From positions 806,001 through 870,000 of the forward strand of contig CP069418.1 of assembly GCA_017569305.1 (NCBI GenBank): a DNA stretch of 64,000 bases, in the 5' to 3' direction. A program made the position numbers and the translations under genes. The stretch comes from Clostridiales bacterium FE2011. GTDB taxonomy: Bacteria > Bacillota > Clostridia > Christensenellales > Aristaeellaceae. The first letter of the stretch is position 1. The number at the start of each line of letters is the position of its first letter. This document shows, piece by piece, positions 1 through 8,165 of the stretch. Below the pieces are notes generated by a model. It was not told the origin of the DNA. It worked only from the letters and a program-made list of their open reading frames with translations, and made no database searches.

Positions 1-55
1 AATAATGCAGCGGCTTGTCGGTCAGCAGCTTTGTTTTTTCATACACAACAGCCAT
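1..55 (-). CDS. 2-oxoacid:ferredoxin oxidoreductase, TPP-binding (beta) subunit, N-terminal fragment
   Basis: Only the first 18 codons lie in the window (MAVVYEKTKLL...), starting from an ATG whose complement is at 53-55. The gene begins 2 bp after the stop of the alpha subunit, in the same direction, and runs off the window edge. A short lysine-rich N-terminus followed by a Cys-rich TPP domain is usual for the beta subunits of PorB/VorA-type enzymes. The assignment rests mainly on position as third gene of a ferredoxin-alpha-beta operon, because the catalytic part is not visible. Confidence 0.7.
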   Translation of the reverse strand, partial: MAVVYEKTKLLTDKPLHY

Positions 56-57
56 GC

Positions 58-1134
58 TTATTTCCCCTCCTTGGCAAGATTTTCAACCTGGGTGATGATC
101 TCCCGGACCGTCGGCACAATACCGCCGGTGCGGCCGAAGAAGTGCACGGGCTTTTTGCCGTCCACAGCCAGCTTCACGTCATCCACCATCTGACCCATGC
201 TCATTTCCACGGTCAGGAAGGCCTTGGCATGCTCAGCAGCCTTGGCAATCGGGGCCGACGGGAAGGGCCACAGGGTGATGGGACGGATCAGGCCGGCCTT
301 GATGCCTTCGTCGCGCAGCTTGCGCATGGCGCTGCGGGCAATACGGGCGGTGGTGCCGTAGGCGACGATGACGAAATCCGCGTCATCGGTCATTTCTTCC
401 TGCCAGCGGCATTCGGTCTGTTCCATAACAGCGTACTTGGCGTACAGCTTGTTCACATGCTTTTCCAGCACGGCGGGATCAATGTACAGGGAGTTGATGA
501 TCGCCCGTTCCCGGCCGCAGTCCGGCGTCCAGCCGGTCGCCGCCCAGGTCTTTTCGGGCAGGTCAGTCTTCTCCTTGCGTTCCGGCATCTCCACGGGCTC
601 CATCATCTGGCCGATGAGGCCGTCGCCCATGATCAGCACGGGATTGCGGTACTTATCCGCCAGGTCAAATGCTTCCTGTGTCAGTTCCACCGCTTCCTGG
701 ACGGAAGAGGGAGCCAGCACCAGCATCCGGTAGTCGCCGTGTCCGCCGCCGCGGGTGGACTGATAGTAGTCGCTCTGGGCGGGCTGGATGGAACCCAGTC
801 CGGGGCCGCCGCGCACCATGTTTACGATAACGCAGGGCAGTTCCGCGCCCACAATATAGCTGATGCCTTCCTGCTTCAGGGAGATTCCCGGGCTGGAGGA
901 AGAGGTCATAACCCTCGCTCCGGCGCCGGCCGCGCCGTAGACCATATTGATGGCGGCCACTTCGCTCTCCGCCTGCAGGAAACAGCCGCCTTCAATCTTC
1001 GGCAGCCGCTTGGACATGTATTCCGGGATCTGGTTCTGAGGGGTAATGGGATAGCCGAAGAAGAAGCGGCATCCTGCCTGGATCGCGGCTTCGGCGATGG
1101 CTTCATTTCCCTTCATGAGCATTTTTTCACCCAT
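58..1134 (-). CDS. vorB: 2-oxoacid:ferredoxin oxidoreductase alpha subunit (VorB-like)
   Basis: 358-residue alpha subunit of a 2-oxoacid:ferredoxin oxidoreductase. This enzyme oxidatively decarboxylates a 2-oxoacid to acyl-CoA and reduces ferredoxin in the cytoplasm. The N-terminal half carries the pyruvate-flavodoxin/ferredoxin oxidoreductase core: GNEAIAEAAIQAG near residue 9, FFGYPITPQNQIPEYM near 24, and SSSSPGISLKQEG near 80. Length and order fit VorB (3-methyl-2-oxobutanoate type) better than fused pyruvate enzymes, but the sequence alone does not settle whether the substrate is branched-chain, pyruvate or 2-oxoglutarate. It lies between a small ferredoxin (17 bp upstream) and the beta subunit. 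It could supply reduced ferredoxin to the nearby Rnf complex. Confidence 0.9.
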   Translation of the reverse strand: MGEKMLMKGNEAIAEAAIQAGCRFFFGYPITPQNQIPEYMSKRLPKIEGGCFLQAESEVAAINMVYGAAGAGARVMTSSSSPGISLKQEGISYIVGAELPCVIVNMVRGGPGLGSIQPAQSDYYQSTRGGGHGDYRMLVLAPSSVQEAVELTQEAFDLADKYRNPVLIMGDGLIGQMMEPVEMPERKEKTDLPEKTWAATGWTPDCGRERAIINSLYIDPAVLEKHVNKLYAKYAVMEQTECRWQEEMTDDADFVIVAYGTTARIARSAMRKLRDEGIKAGLIRPITLWPFPSAPIAKAAEHAKAFLTVEMSMGQMVDDVKLAVDGKKPVHFFGRTGGIVPTVREIITQVENLAKEGK

Positions 1135-1150
1135 GGATTCGCTTCCTCCT

Positions 1151-1354
1151 TTATTTCTCCACTTTGATTACGGCGTCGGGGCACATGCGTGCGCAGAACG
1201 CGCAGCCGATGCAGGCTTCCTGATCCGTAATTCCGATGGGATGATATCCTTTGGTGTTGATCTCCTTGCTCAGCGCAAGCAGATGCTTGGGACAGACATC
1301 GGCACAGAGGCCGCAGCCCTTGCAGGTCTCACGGTCGATGGTCAGCTTGGCCAT
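1151..1354 (-). CDS. 2[4Fe-4S] ferredoxin, delta-type subunit of the oxidoreductase
   Basis: 67-residue bacterial-type ferredoxin with two CxxCxxCxxxCP cluster motifs: Cys11, 14, 17, 21 and Cys48, 51, 54, 58. Length and operon position match the delta subunit that carries electrons out of VorB/VorA-type oxidoreductases. It is the first gene of the operon, with an AGGAGG ribosome binding site and a near-consensus promoter upstream (1387-1415). There is no signal peptide, so it is cytoplasmic. Confidence 0.92.
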   Translation of the reverse strand: MAKLTIDRETCKGCGLCADVCPKHLLALSKEINTKGYHPIGITDQEACIGCAFCARMCPDAVIKVEK

Positions 1355-1386
1355 GACTTCCGCCTCCTTAGAAAATGATTAAGCCT

Positions 1387-1415
1387 ATTATAGGTTTCCC
1401 TTCCCTGTGAGTCAA
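1387..1415 (-). promoter_or_regulatory. Sigma-A-type promoter of the oxidoreductase operon
   Basis: On the minus strand, TTGACT (1410-1415) and TATAAT (1387-1392) are separated by exactly 17 bp. The pair sits 33 bp before the ferredoxin start. It separates this operon from the SGNH/cytochrome operon upstream. Confidence 0.85.
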
Positions 1416-1463
1416 CGAAGGTACAGTAAAAATACCGAACAGAAAATGCTTTTATCGGGACAA

Positions 1464-2516
1464 TTAATTCTGAATTTCTTTCAGGAATTCTCCCAGCATT
1501 GTCCCGACTTTCCGGTTGTACTCCGCGTTGGGGTGCCATCTTGCGCCTGTTTCTTCCTCGCCGTAATCCGGCATCACAAAGGAATACACTTCCTTCATGC
1601 CTTCCGCCTGCACCCGGCGGACAGCTTCCGCCGCCAGTTCCGGATGGCATTCGGTGCCGGGCAGAATCCAGACAATTTGAGCTTCCGGGTTATATTTCCT
1701 CACCTTCCGGATCAGGTTCACAGCACCCTGGATCGCCGTTTCCCTGTCCGCCTCAAAGGACTGCCGTTCGTTCATACCGTTGTTGTCGTTGGTCATCAGG
1801 CGGATACAGACAATATCCGGCTGCCAGGAGCTGAAATCCCAGGGTTTCCGGCATCCCCGTGCCTCCGCATCCGGCCCCTGCAGCACGCCGGCGGTATATT
1901 CATAGGCGTCGGTCATGTTGTTCTTTTCCGTATGCTGATAATCCCAGCATACGCCCCAGCCGCTCTGGGACAGGATGCTCCGTTCCGCGTTCAGCGCCTC
2001 GCAGGCGTACCAGGAATAGTTCCCCCGGGCCGTAAACCAGGGCGTCACCCATTCCATGTTGTCCCGGGCCGCCAGCGCGCCTTCGCCGCTGGTCAGGCTG
2101 TCGCCGATGAATTCGATCCTGTGTTCCTTCGCCGGCAGTTCCAGCAGCTCCCCGTCGATGCGCAGGCTGTGAAGCAGCACAGTTGCCGCCGGCTGATCCG
2201 GCATGCACTGGGTTTCCTTCATCAGGGTAACCGTCCGTTCCTGTTCCGCCTCCAGGCCCAGCAGCAGCGGATACATCCGGATCCCTGGTTCCACCGGAAA
2301 GCGGGTAATCGGCTGCCCGTCCGCCAGCACAATCATCCACATGATCGGGGAAGCAACCGGCGCCTCCAGCTTTGCCCAGGCGTCCGTTCCGCGGAAGCGG
2401 AATTCCATCCCGCTCCCGGTCCAGTCCAGCGCCAGCGGCTTGTGTGTTTTGTCCATCCGCCCCATCAGGCGGATCTCCGGCATCTCCGCCGTGATCTCAA
2501 TAGTCTGGAAACTCAC
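1464..2516 (-). CDS. SGNH/GDSL hydrolase, CE2-like carbohydrate esterase
   Basis: 350-residue protein with an N-terminal beta-sandwich-like region (about 1-125) and a C-terminal SGNH domain. The nucleophile block is IEFIGDSLTSGEG near residue 135, a block-III-like TNDNN is in the middle, and the catalytic His lies in GARWHPN near 325. This two-domain layout is that of family 2 acetyl-esterases, which remove acetyl groups from plant polysaccharides. No signal peptide is visible, so a cytoplasmic role on imported oligosaccharides is likely. The GTG start follows GGAGGAAAACCT. It begins 15 bp after ccsA, so it is probably cotranscribed with the cytochrome genes, an odd pairing. No clear terminator follows. 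Confidence 0.8.
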   Translation of the reverse strand: MSFQTIEITAEMPEIRLMGRMDKTHKPLALDWTGSGMEFRFRGTDAWAKLEAPVASPIMWMIVLADGQPITRFPVEPGIRMYPLLLGLEAEQERTVTLMKETQCMPDQPAATVLLHSLRIDGELLELPAKEHRIEFIGDSLTSGEGALAARDNMEWVTPWFTARGNYSWYACEALNAERSILSQSGWGVCWDYQHTEKNNMTDAYEYTAGVLQGPDAEARGCRKPWDFSSWQPDIVCIRLMTNDNNGMNERQSFEADRETAIQGAVNLIRKVRKYNPEAQIVWILPGTECHPELAAEAVRRVQAEGMKEVYSFVMPDYGEEETGARWHPNAEYNRKVGTMLGEFLKEIQN

Positions 2517-2531
2517 AGGTTTTCCTCCTTA

Positions 2532-3350
2532 TTATGCATAACTATGAATACCCGGCAGGAACGTATTCACACCGATATAGGTAAATATCACACAGATAAA
2601 GCCGATCACGGCAAACCAGGCTGCGGCCTTCCCTCTCCAGCCTCTGCGTATCCGCAGGTGAAGGTAAATCGCGTAAATAATCCAGGTCACCAGTGACCAG
2701 GTTTCCTTCGGATCCCAGGACCAGTAACTGCCCCAGGCCTGTTCAGCCCAGATTGCTCCGGTCAGAATCGTAAGTGTCAGAAACAGCATTCCCAGGCATA
2801 CGCTCCGGTAGCTGATCATATCCAGCTTTTTCGGCTGCGGAATGTGCTGTCCCCAGAACCCTTCTCCCTTGATTCTTCCCCGGAAAAGGAAGATCAGGGA
2901 AAGAACAAAGGCAACCCCGAAAGATCCATATGCAATGATCGCCGTGGAAACATGAAAAGCCAGCCAGCTGGAACGCAGTGAAGGCATCAGTTCCTTCACT
3001 TCCCTGCTTTGCATGGCTGCATAGCCAATCATCAGCAGGATCAGCGGCGAAGAAAAAGCCCCCAGCACCGGAAAACAGTACTTCCGGATAAAAACCAGGC
3101 TGACCAGGCACAGCGCCCAGGCAAAGCTGGTTGCAAACTCATACTGGTTCGTCATCGGCCAGTGTCCCGCACCGATTCCTCGCAGTACAAGCGCAGCGGT
3201 ATGCAGCAGGAAAATACCCGCCTGAATCCCGAATGCAATTTTGGCCAGCGCGTCCTTCTTCAGGATCACAAACGCGAAGTTCAGGGCCGTAAGGATAAAA
3301 TAACCAATCACAACAATTGTGAACAGCGTGTTTTCCACCTGAAGCATCAT
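2532..3350 (-). CDS. ccsA: Cytochrome c biogenesis protein CcsA/ResC (System II haem handling)
   Basis: 272-residue polytopic membrane protein with about eight hydrophobic segments. The tryptophan-rich haem-handling signature WGSYWSWDPKETWSL lies near residue 205. Conserved histidines are present in transmembrane context (HTAALVLR, AFHVSTAI, and HLRIRR after the WWD region). CcsA with ResB exports haem and ligates it to CxxCH motifs outside the cytoplasm. The start overlaps the resB stop in an ATGA junction, showing translational coupling. The obvious client is the pentaheme NrfA two genes upstream, including its unusual CxxCK site. Confidence 0.95.
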   Translation of the reverse strand: MMLQVENTLFTIVVIGYFILTALNFAFVILKKDALAKIAFGIQAGIFLLHTAALVLRGIGAGHWPMTNQYEFATSFAWALCLVSLVFIRKYCFPVLGAFSSPLILLMIGYAAMQSREVKELMPSLRSSWLAFHVSTAIIAYGSFGVAFVLSLIFLFRGRIKGEGFWGQHIPQPKKLDMISYRSVCLGMLFLTLTILTGAIWAEQAWGSYWSWDPKETWSLVTWIIYAIYLHLRIRRGWRGKAAAWFAVIGFICVIFTYIGVNTFLPGIHSYA

Positions 3351-4639
3351 GCATCATCTCCTTCATTATCTGAGGATTTGCAAGGGGTAAACCCAGTCTC
3401 CGCAGCCGCCTTCAGGAATTCCTCCCGGAAAAGGACTCCGCCCTTTTGACACCGGCCAAAGACATGCCAGTTTTCCCCTTCTTTCACCGCACAGACAGTC
3501 CTCGGCTGCAGCCAGAAAGCCATCACCAGTCCGGCCAGTGTAACCAGGCCGCCCAGCAGCACCAGCCAGGTAAACACATCGCGTTTGACTGCCAGCAGCG
3601 TGTAGTTCCTTGGATTTTCAAACAGTACCGTATACTCGTCAATTGTCAGTTCTTCCCCGGCTTTCAGTATATTCATACCGAGAATCTGACCCTGGTAATA
3701 GACCTGGTACAGATATGCCGGATCTTTCACCGGCAAAGACGGATCACTCTGTTTCGGTTCTCCTGAATAATCAGGATAAAATGCCGGAAAATAGATCACC
3801 AGTTCCGGTTTGTCCGCGATTGCGAAGAACTCGCCGACGCAAAGGCCTTCCTTCTGCAGTTCCTGTCCGTTTTTCAGCACCCGTACATCAGCGCCCCAGC
3901 CCACAGAATTCTGGAAGAATTTATAACCGTACAGATTTGCCGGCGCATTTACACCGGTTGTTCCTTTTTCTTCCGTATGATTCACAGGATCCGATACAGT
4001 CAGCGCAGCTGTGTACTGCTGCACTGCGCCGCTCTCCGCGCGCAGGATCTGAAGATCATCCACCGTCACCTGCAATCCGGAATCGTCCATCCCTTTTGTT
4101 TGTCCGGGCAGGGCATAGACTGTATATTGTTTCATGGTGATCTGTCCCAGTGCAAACCCAAGAATCAGCAAAAGGATGCCCAGATGGCAGACCCACGCGC
4201 CCCAGAAACCGGCCCGGTTCCCGGTCGCATAAAGCTGACCGTTCTCACCTTCATGAACCGACGGCATATGCAATGCCGCAAACAGGCGACGCGGATCCCC
4301 TGTGCCTTCCGCCTCAGCCGTGGCATTTGATGCAGTGGTGCCGTCCGGTTTTGCAAAGGCGCGAACCCGTTTCAGCAGTCCGGGCAGCCTGATCAGGTTG
4401 CAGCAGAGCAGATTCAGGCACAAAAACGCGCTCAATCCGATAAACCACCAGCTGTGAAACGCGTCATCCAGATGCAGTGCCAGGATCAGTCCGGCAGTTC
4501 TCTCTCCATACTGCACTGCATAGTATTCATATGCCTGTCCCTGTGAAACAGTGGAACTGAACGCGCAGGCCGCGGCCAGCAGCACCAGCAGCGTAATCGC
4601 AAATGGCATGGAAGAAAGGAATTTACCGATCTTTTTCAT
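3347..4639 (-). CDS. resB: Cytochrome c biogenesis protein ResB
   Basis: 430 residues with the ResB architecture. Transmembrane segments lie near residues 10-30, 65-90 and 145-165, followed by a long extracytoplasmic domain (about 170-340) and a last transmembrane segment near 355-378. Motifs include LLVLLAAACAFSSTVSQ at the first helix and FHSWWFIGLSAFLCLNLLCCN at the second. Together with CcsA it forms the System II cytochrome c synthase. It is separated from nrfA by 78 bp holding a 12-bp perfect stem, and overlaps ccsA by 4 bp. Confidence 0.94.
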   Translation of the reverse strand: MKKIGKFLSSMPFAITLLVLLAAACAFSSTVSQGQAYEYYAVQYGERTAGLILALHLDDAFHSWWFIGLSAFLCLNLLCCNLIRLPGLLKRVRAFAKPDGTTASNATAEAEGTGDPRRLFAALHMPSVHEGENGQLYATGNRAGFWGAWVCHLGILLLILGFALGQITMKQYTVYALPGQTKGMDDSGLQVTVDDLQILRAESGAVQQYTAALTVSDPVNHTEEKGTTGVNAPANLYGYKFFQNSVGWGADVRVLKNGQELQKEGLCVGEFFAIADKPELVIYFPAFYPDYSGEPKQSDPSLPVKDPAYLYQVYYQGQILGMNILKAGEELTIDEYTVLFENPRNYTLLAVKRDVFTWLVLLGGLVTLAGLVMAFWLQPRTVCAVKEGENWHVFGRCQKGGVLFREEFLKAAAETGFTPCKSSDNEGDDA

Positions 4640-4660
4640 GATCTCTTTTCCTTATACAAG

Positions 4661-4693
4661 GGAGACCGCGGATGCATTACGTCCGCGGTCTCC
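4661..4693 (-). other. Intergenic GC-rich hairpin between nrfA and resB
   Basis: A perfect 12-bp stem (GGAGACCGCGGA at 4661-4672 with TCCGCGGTCTCC at 4682-4693) with a 9-nt loop and no following T-run. Within one operon this may be a processing or 3'-stabilising element that sets the ratio of nrfA to maturation-gene mRNA, or a weak terminator. Confidence 0.7.
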
Positions 4694-4717
4694 GTAATGA
4701 TTCAGCCGGTTCCTTTT

Positions 4718-7700
4718 TTATCTGCCGGACGCCTTGTCCAGGACTTCTGTTACAGCTTCCTGTACAGAAGCTGCGGAATACGCAAGCGTTGCGCCGGTAA
4801 CGGCGTCCGGTGCCGCGCTTTGACTCTCCAGAACAGCCTTCGCCCATTCCTCTTTGATTTCATCCGTCAGAAGATCTTTTCCCTCTTCACCTTCCGAAAG
4901 GATCTTCATGCTGGTCAGCATCCCGTTCCTGGCGGAAGCGATAACAGTAATCTTGCTGAACGCGTTTTCCTTTTCCACACGATAGCCTGCATACATCGGG
5001 GGCGTTTTCAGAGCAGCCGCTTCTTCTGCGGGTGCTTCCTCGGAAGGCGTCTGGGCACTTACGTCTGTCATTCCCGCAGAAGCAATCAGATTCATGGCTT
5101 CGCCGATCTTCGTTTCAGCTGTGTCCAGACAGCGGTAAGCCAGTGCGGAGTTATGTGCACCCTCCGAGTTCTCCACATAGCAGAAATCAAAGAACCACTG
5201 CGCTTCACGATGCAGTTTTCGAACCGCATTCAAGTCATCTTCGCCCATCTGTCCGGCGGAGACCGTCTCCGTCAGCTTATCCTTCAGGCCGGAAAGCATG
5301 TTGCCCACTTCTGTCTCACGCGCTGTAACTTTAGCCTGAATATCCTGCACCAGGGCAATGGTGTTTTCAGTGCTCCCATGACAGGCAGCACATTTTGCCA
5401 GCAGAACTTCGTTCTGCAGCGGGCTCACCAGGTGATGATCGTGATACTGCATGCCGTTTTCCATTGTGACTGTCGGCATATGGCAGTCGGCGCAGCTGAG
5501 CATGGCGGCATGTTTGCCGTAAGCCCAGGTTTCCAGTTCCGGATGCTGCGCCTTGAGCATCTTTGTTCCGGTTCCCGGCTGTTCCCAGTCGAAGAAGCCC
5601 ATTGCATCATAATAGGCCAGGATCGCCTCAGGCGTCATTTCTGCCTTGCTGTGGTAAGGCATCATGGCTTCGCTGTCTTCCGGCGTGAAATAGTATTCAA
5701 TATGGCACTGTCCGCAGGACAGCGACGCCGCCTTGATTTCACTGATGTTCGCGCCCAGCGCCTCGTTCACATACTGGTGGGTGACAACCATCTTGCCGCC
5801 GTTGCCGTCATCCGCTCCATGACAGGTATAACAGGAGATCGGCTGTGTCATCTGAGCCATGACCTCGTCAAAAGCCATGGAATAGACGCCGACGCCCAGT
5901 TCCTCAATCATCTTGTGCATATCCGGCGTCTTGCAGGTCAGGCAGTTGGCCTTTGGATGCGGCCGCTGTGTCTTTGCCACATCCGTCAGGGTGTAGGAAT
6001 GTCCGCGGGCGCTGCCATAATCCTTTGCAAACCCATATCCTTCATAAATGTTCACCAGATACGGATCCTGTTCCAGATAATCTGTTACATAACTGTTTTC
6101 CTGTTCTTTACCCATAGAAACAGCGATAAGCGACAGCATATCGCTGCCGCTTATCGCGGATGTATTATTCTCTTCCTTGGGTTCTTCCACAGGCGTCTCT
6201 GCCGCAGGTTTATCCGCAGCTGTCCCGCCGCCCGCCATCTTTGCCAGGATCTCCTCCATGGCTTTCTGCACGGAACCGGCAGAGAACTGCAGAGTTGCGC
6301 CGGTGATGGCATCCGGAGCCGCGCTGCCGCTCTCCAGGATCGCCTTGGCCCACTCCTCGCGGATGGCATCCGTCAGCAGGTCGTTGTTTCCTTCTCCCTC
6401 GGAGAGGATTTTTACAGCCGTCAGCTGTCCGTTCTTCGCTGAAGCAATGACTGTTACCTTACTGAAGTTGTTCTCAGCTTCCGCACGGTAGGCAGCATAA
6501 AGTGGGACCACCTTTTCAGGGGCGGCTGCAGCAGGCTCTTCCTTTGTTTCGGAAACGGCTTCTTCTGCGGCAGGTTCCTCAGCCTTGGGTTCTTCAGCCG
6601 CAGGCTCTTCAGCAGGAGCCGCAGCAGTTTCCCCGTTCATCCGGGCCAGGATTTCTTCCATGGCTTCCTGCACGGAACCGGCGGAGAATTTCAGGGTCGC
6701 GCCTGTGATGGCATCCGGCGCCGCACTGCCGCTTTCCAGGATGGCCTTGGCCCACTCGCTGCGGATTTCATCCGTCAGCAGGTCCTTGCCCTCTTCGCCT
6801 TCGGAAGTGATCTTCACGTCTGTCAGGGCGCCGTTCTTGGCGGAAGCGGTAACCGTTACCTTGCTGAAGGCATTCTCCTTCGTTGCACGGTAAACCGCGT
6901 AAGCCTGTCCGTCAGAAGCGGCTTCCTGCTTCGTCTCAGCCTTTTCCGCGGGTGCTTCGGTTGCTTCCGGTGCAGGTTCCGCTGTTGCTTCAGCAACAGG
7001 TTCAGCCGTTGCTTCCGCAGCCGGTTCTTCCGTCGCGGCGGCTTCTTCCTTCTGTTCAGCCGCGGGCACCACACTGTTGATCGCCTTCAGGGCGGCATTG
7101 GAGGTGATCGTCGCGCCGGTCAGCGCTTCGATTCCGTCTTCGCCGTAGGTGAAGAGGCCGCTCTTGCCGATAAACTGATCGGTAAACTTCTCTTCGGAAG
7201 CCTTCTTGCCCAAGCCGTCGGTTTCATTGGGCGTATCGATGGTCAGCGCCTGGATCTTGTCTCCGTCCAGGGTGACGTGCACTGTCACGTCGCCGCCGAA
7301 GCCCTGCTCCGTTGCGGTCACAGCGGCAGCATCTGTTGCGGCAGCCGTTCCGATCGCTTCAGCAGGTTCTTCTGCCGGTGCTGCTTCTTCCTTCTGTTCT
7401 GCCGCGGGCATCACACTGTTGATCGCCTTCAGGGCGGCATTGGAGGTGATCGTCGCGCCGGTCAGCGCTTCGATTCCGTCTTCGCCGTAGGTGAAGGGTC
7501 CGCTCTTGCCGACGAACTGGTCGGTGAATGCCGCTTCAGAAGCCCGCTGGCCCAGGCCGTCGGTTTCATTGGGCGTATCGATGGTCAGCGTCTGGATCTT
7601 GTCTCCGTCCAGGGTGACGTGCACTGTCACGTCGCCGCCGAAGCCCTGCTCCGTTGCGGTGATGGCATTCTCATCCGCCGCAGCCGCTTCAGGTTCCTTG

Positions 7701-8152
7701 GCCCGTTCTTCCGCGGCGGGTTCTTCGGCCGCTTCCTCACCGGTGATGGCCTTGTTGATCGCCTTCAGGGCAGCCGTGGAAGTCACGGTAGCGCCGGACA
7801 GGGCTTCAACGCCGTTTTCACCGAAGGTGAAGGGACCGTCCTTGCCGATGAACTGGTCCGTGAATTCCGCGTCAGACGTGCGCTTGCCCAGACCTTCGGT
7901 CTCGTTCGGCGTATCGATGGTCAGTTCCTTGACCGTGTTGCCCTCCAGGACAAGATGCGCCGTAACGTCGCCGCCAAAGCCCTGCATGGCTGCTTCCGCT
8001 TCAGACTCACCGGCAGCCAGTTTCTTGGCGGACGGGTCATACTTCAGGGATTCGGTTCCGCTGAACACACCGGTCATCGCCAGGACGATCGCCGCCACCA
8101 GCACCGCGCAGATTGCGATCCGGATCCATTGTTTCTTAGCAAAATAGTCCAT
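4718..8152 (-). CDS. nrfA: Multi-FMN-domain pentaheme nitrite reductase (NrfA fusion)
   Basis: 1144-residue extracytoplasmic redox protein with an N-terminal transmembrane anchor (residues 9-28). Three RnfG-like FMN-binding modules follow, with flavinylation motifs SGATVTS (near 119), TGATITS (near 231) and TGATITS (near 346). Two shorter FMN modules have TGATLKFS (near 481) and TGATLQFS (near 614). The NrfA domain spans about 660-1045, and a sixth FMN module has TGATLAYS near 1118. NrfA hallmarks appear in family order: CLTCK (catalytic haem with Lys ligand, near 735), CYTCH, CGQCHIEYYF (with the catalytic Tyr), CADCHMP and CAACH. Also present are SARGHSYTLTDV (catalytic Arg), YHDHHLVSPL (catalytic His) and ENSEGAHN. 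NrfA reduces nitrite to ammonium with six electrons. Ala/Pro/Glu-rich linkers join the modules. No NrfH is present; the FMN modules probably replace it. The start has GGAGGGAAGAAA before ATG. It sits directly after rnfB. Confidence 0.93.
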   Translation of the reverse strand: MDYFAKKQWIRIAICAVLVAAIVLAMTGVFSGTESLKYDPSAKKLAAGESEAEAAMQGFGGDVTAHLVLEGNTVKELTIDTPNETEGLGKRTSDAEFTDQFIGKDGPFTFGENGVEALSGATVTSTAALKAINKAITGEEAAEEPAAEERAKEPEAAAADENAITATEQGFGGDVTVHVTLDGDKIQTLTIDTPNETDGLGQRASEAAFTDQFVGKSGPFTYGEDGIEALTGATITSNAALKAINSVMPAAEQKEEAAPAEEPAEAIGTAAATDAAAVTATEQGFGGDVTVHVTLDGDKIQALTIDTPNETDGLGKKASEEKFTDQFIGKSGLFTYGEDGIEALTGATITSNAALKAINSVVPAAEQKEEAAATEEPAAEATAEPVAEATAEPAPEATEAPAEKAETKQEAASDGQAYAVYRATKENAFSKVTVTASAKNGALTDVKITSEGEEGKDLLTDEIRSEWAKAILESGSAAPDAITGATLKFSAGSVQEAMEEILARMNGETAAAPAEEPAAEEPKAEEPAAEEAVSETKEEPAAAAPEKVVPLYAAYRAEAENNFSKVTVIASAKNGQLTAVKILSEGEGNNDLLTDAIREEWAKAILESGSAAPDAITGATLQFSAGSVQKAMEEILAKMAGGGTAADKPAAETPVEEPKEENNTSAISGSDMLSLIAVSMGKEQENSYVTDYLEQDPYLVNIYEGYGFAKDYGSARGHSYTLTDVAKTQRPHPKANCLTCKTPDMHKMIEELGVGVYSMAFDEVMAQMTQPISCYTCHGADDGNGGKMVVTHQYVNEALGANISEIKAASLSCGQCHIEYYFTPEDSEAMMPYHSKAEMTPEAILAYYDAMGFFDWEQPGTGTKMLKAQHPELETWAYGKHAAMLSCADCHMPTVTMENGMQYHDHHLVSPLQNEVLLAKCAACHGSTENTIALVQDIQAKVTARETEVGNMLSGLKDKLTETVSAGQMGEDDLNAVRKLHREAQWFFDFCYVENSEGAHNSALAYRCLDTAETKIGEAMNLIASAGMTDVSAQTPSEEAPAEEAAALKTPPMYAGYRVEKENAFSKITVIASARNGMLTSMKILSEGEEGKDLLTDEIKEEWAKAVLESQSAAPDAVTGATLAYSAASVQEAVTEVLDKASGR
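7071..7660 (-). repeat. Tandem 342-bp duplication encoding FMN modules 2 and 3
   Basis: Segments 7071-7318 and 7413-7660 are nearly identical at DNA level with a period of 342 bp (114 codons), including synonymous positions across the flavinylation motif. The third, N-terminal module (about 7680-7990) is related but more diverged. This points to a recent tandem duplication inside the gene. Confidence 0.85.
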
Positions 8153-8165
8153 TTTCTTCCCTCCA

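Noticed and set aside
6883..8147. Repeats in the nrfA fusion considered as a CRISPR array or satellite
   Set aside because: The units are about 342 bp, in frame, and encode FMN modules. There are no short repeats with unique spacers.
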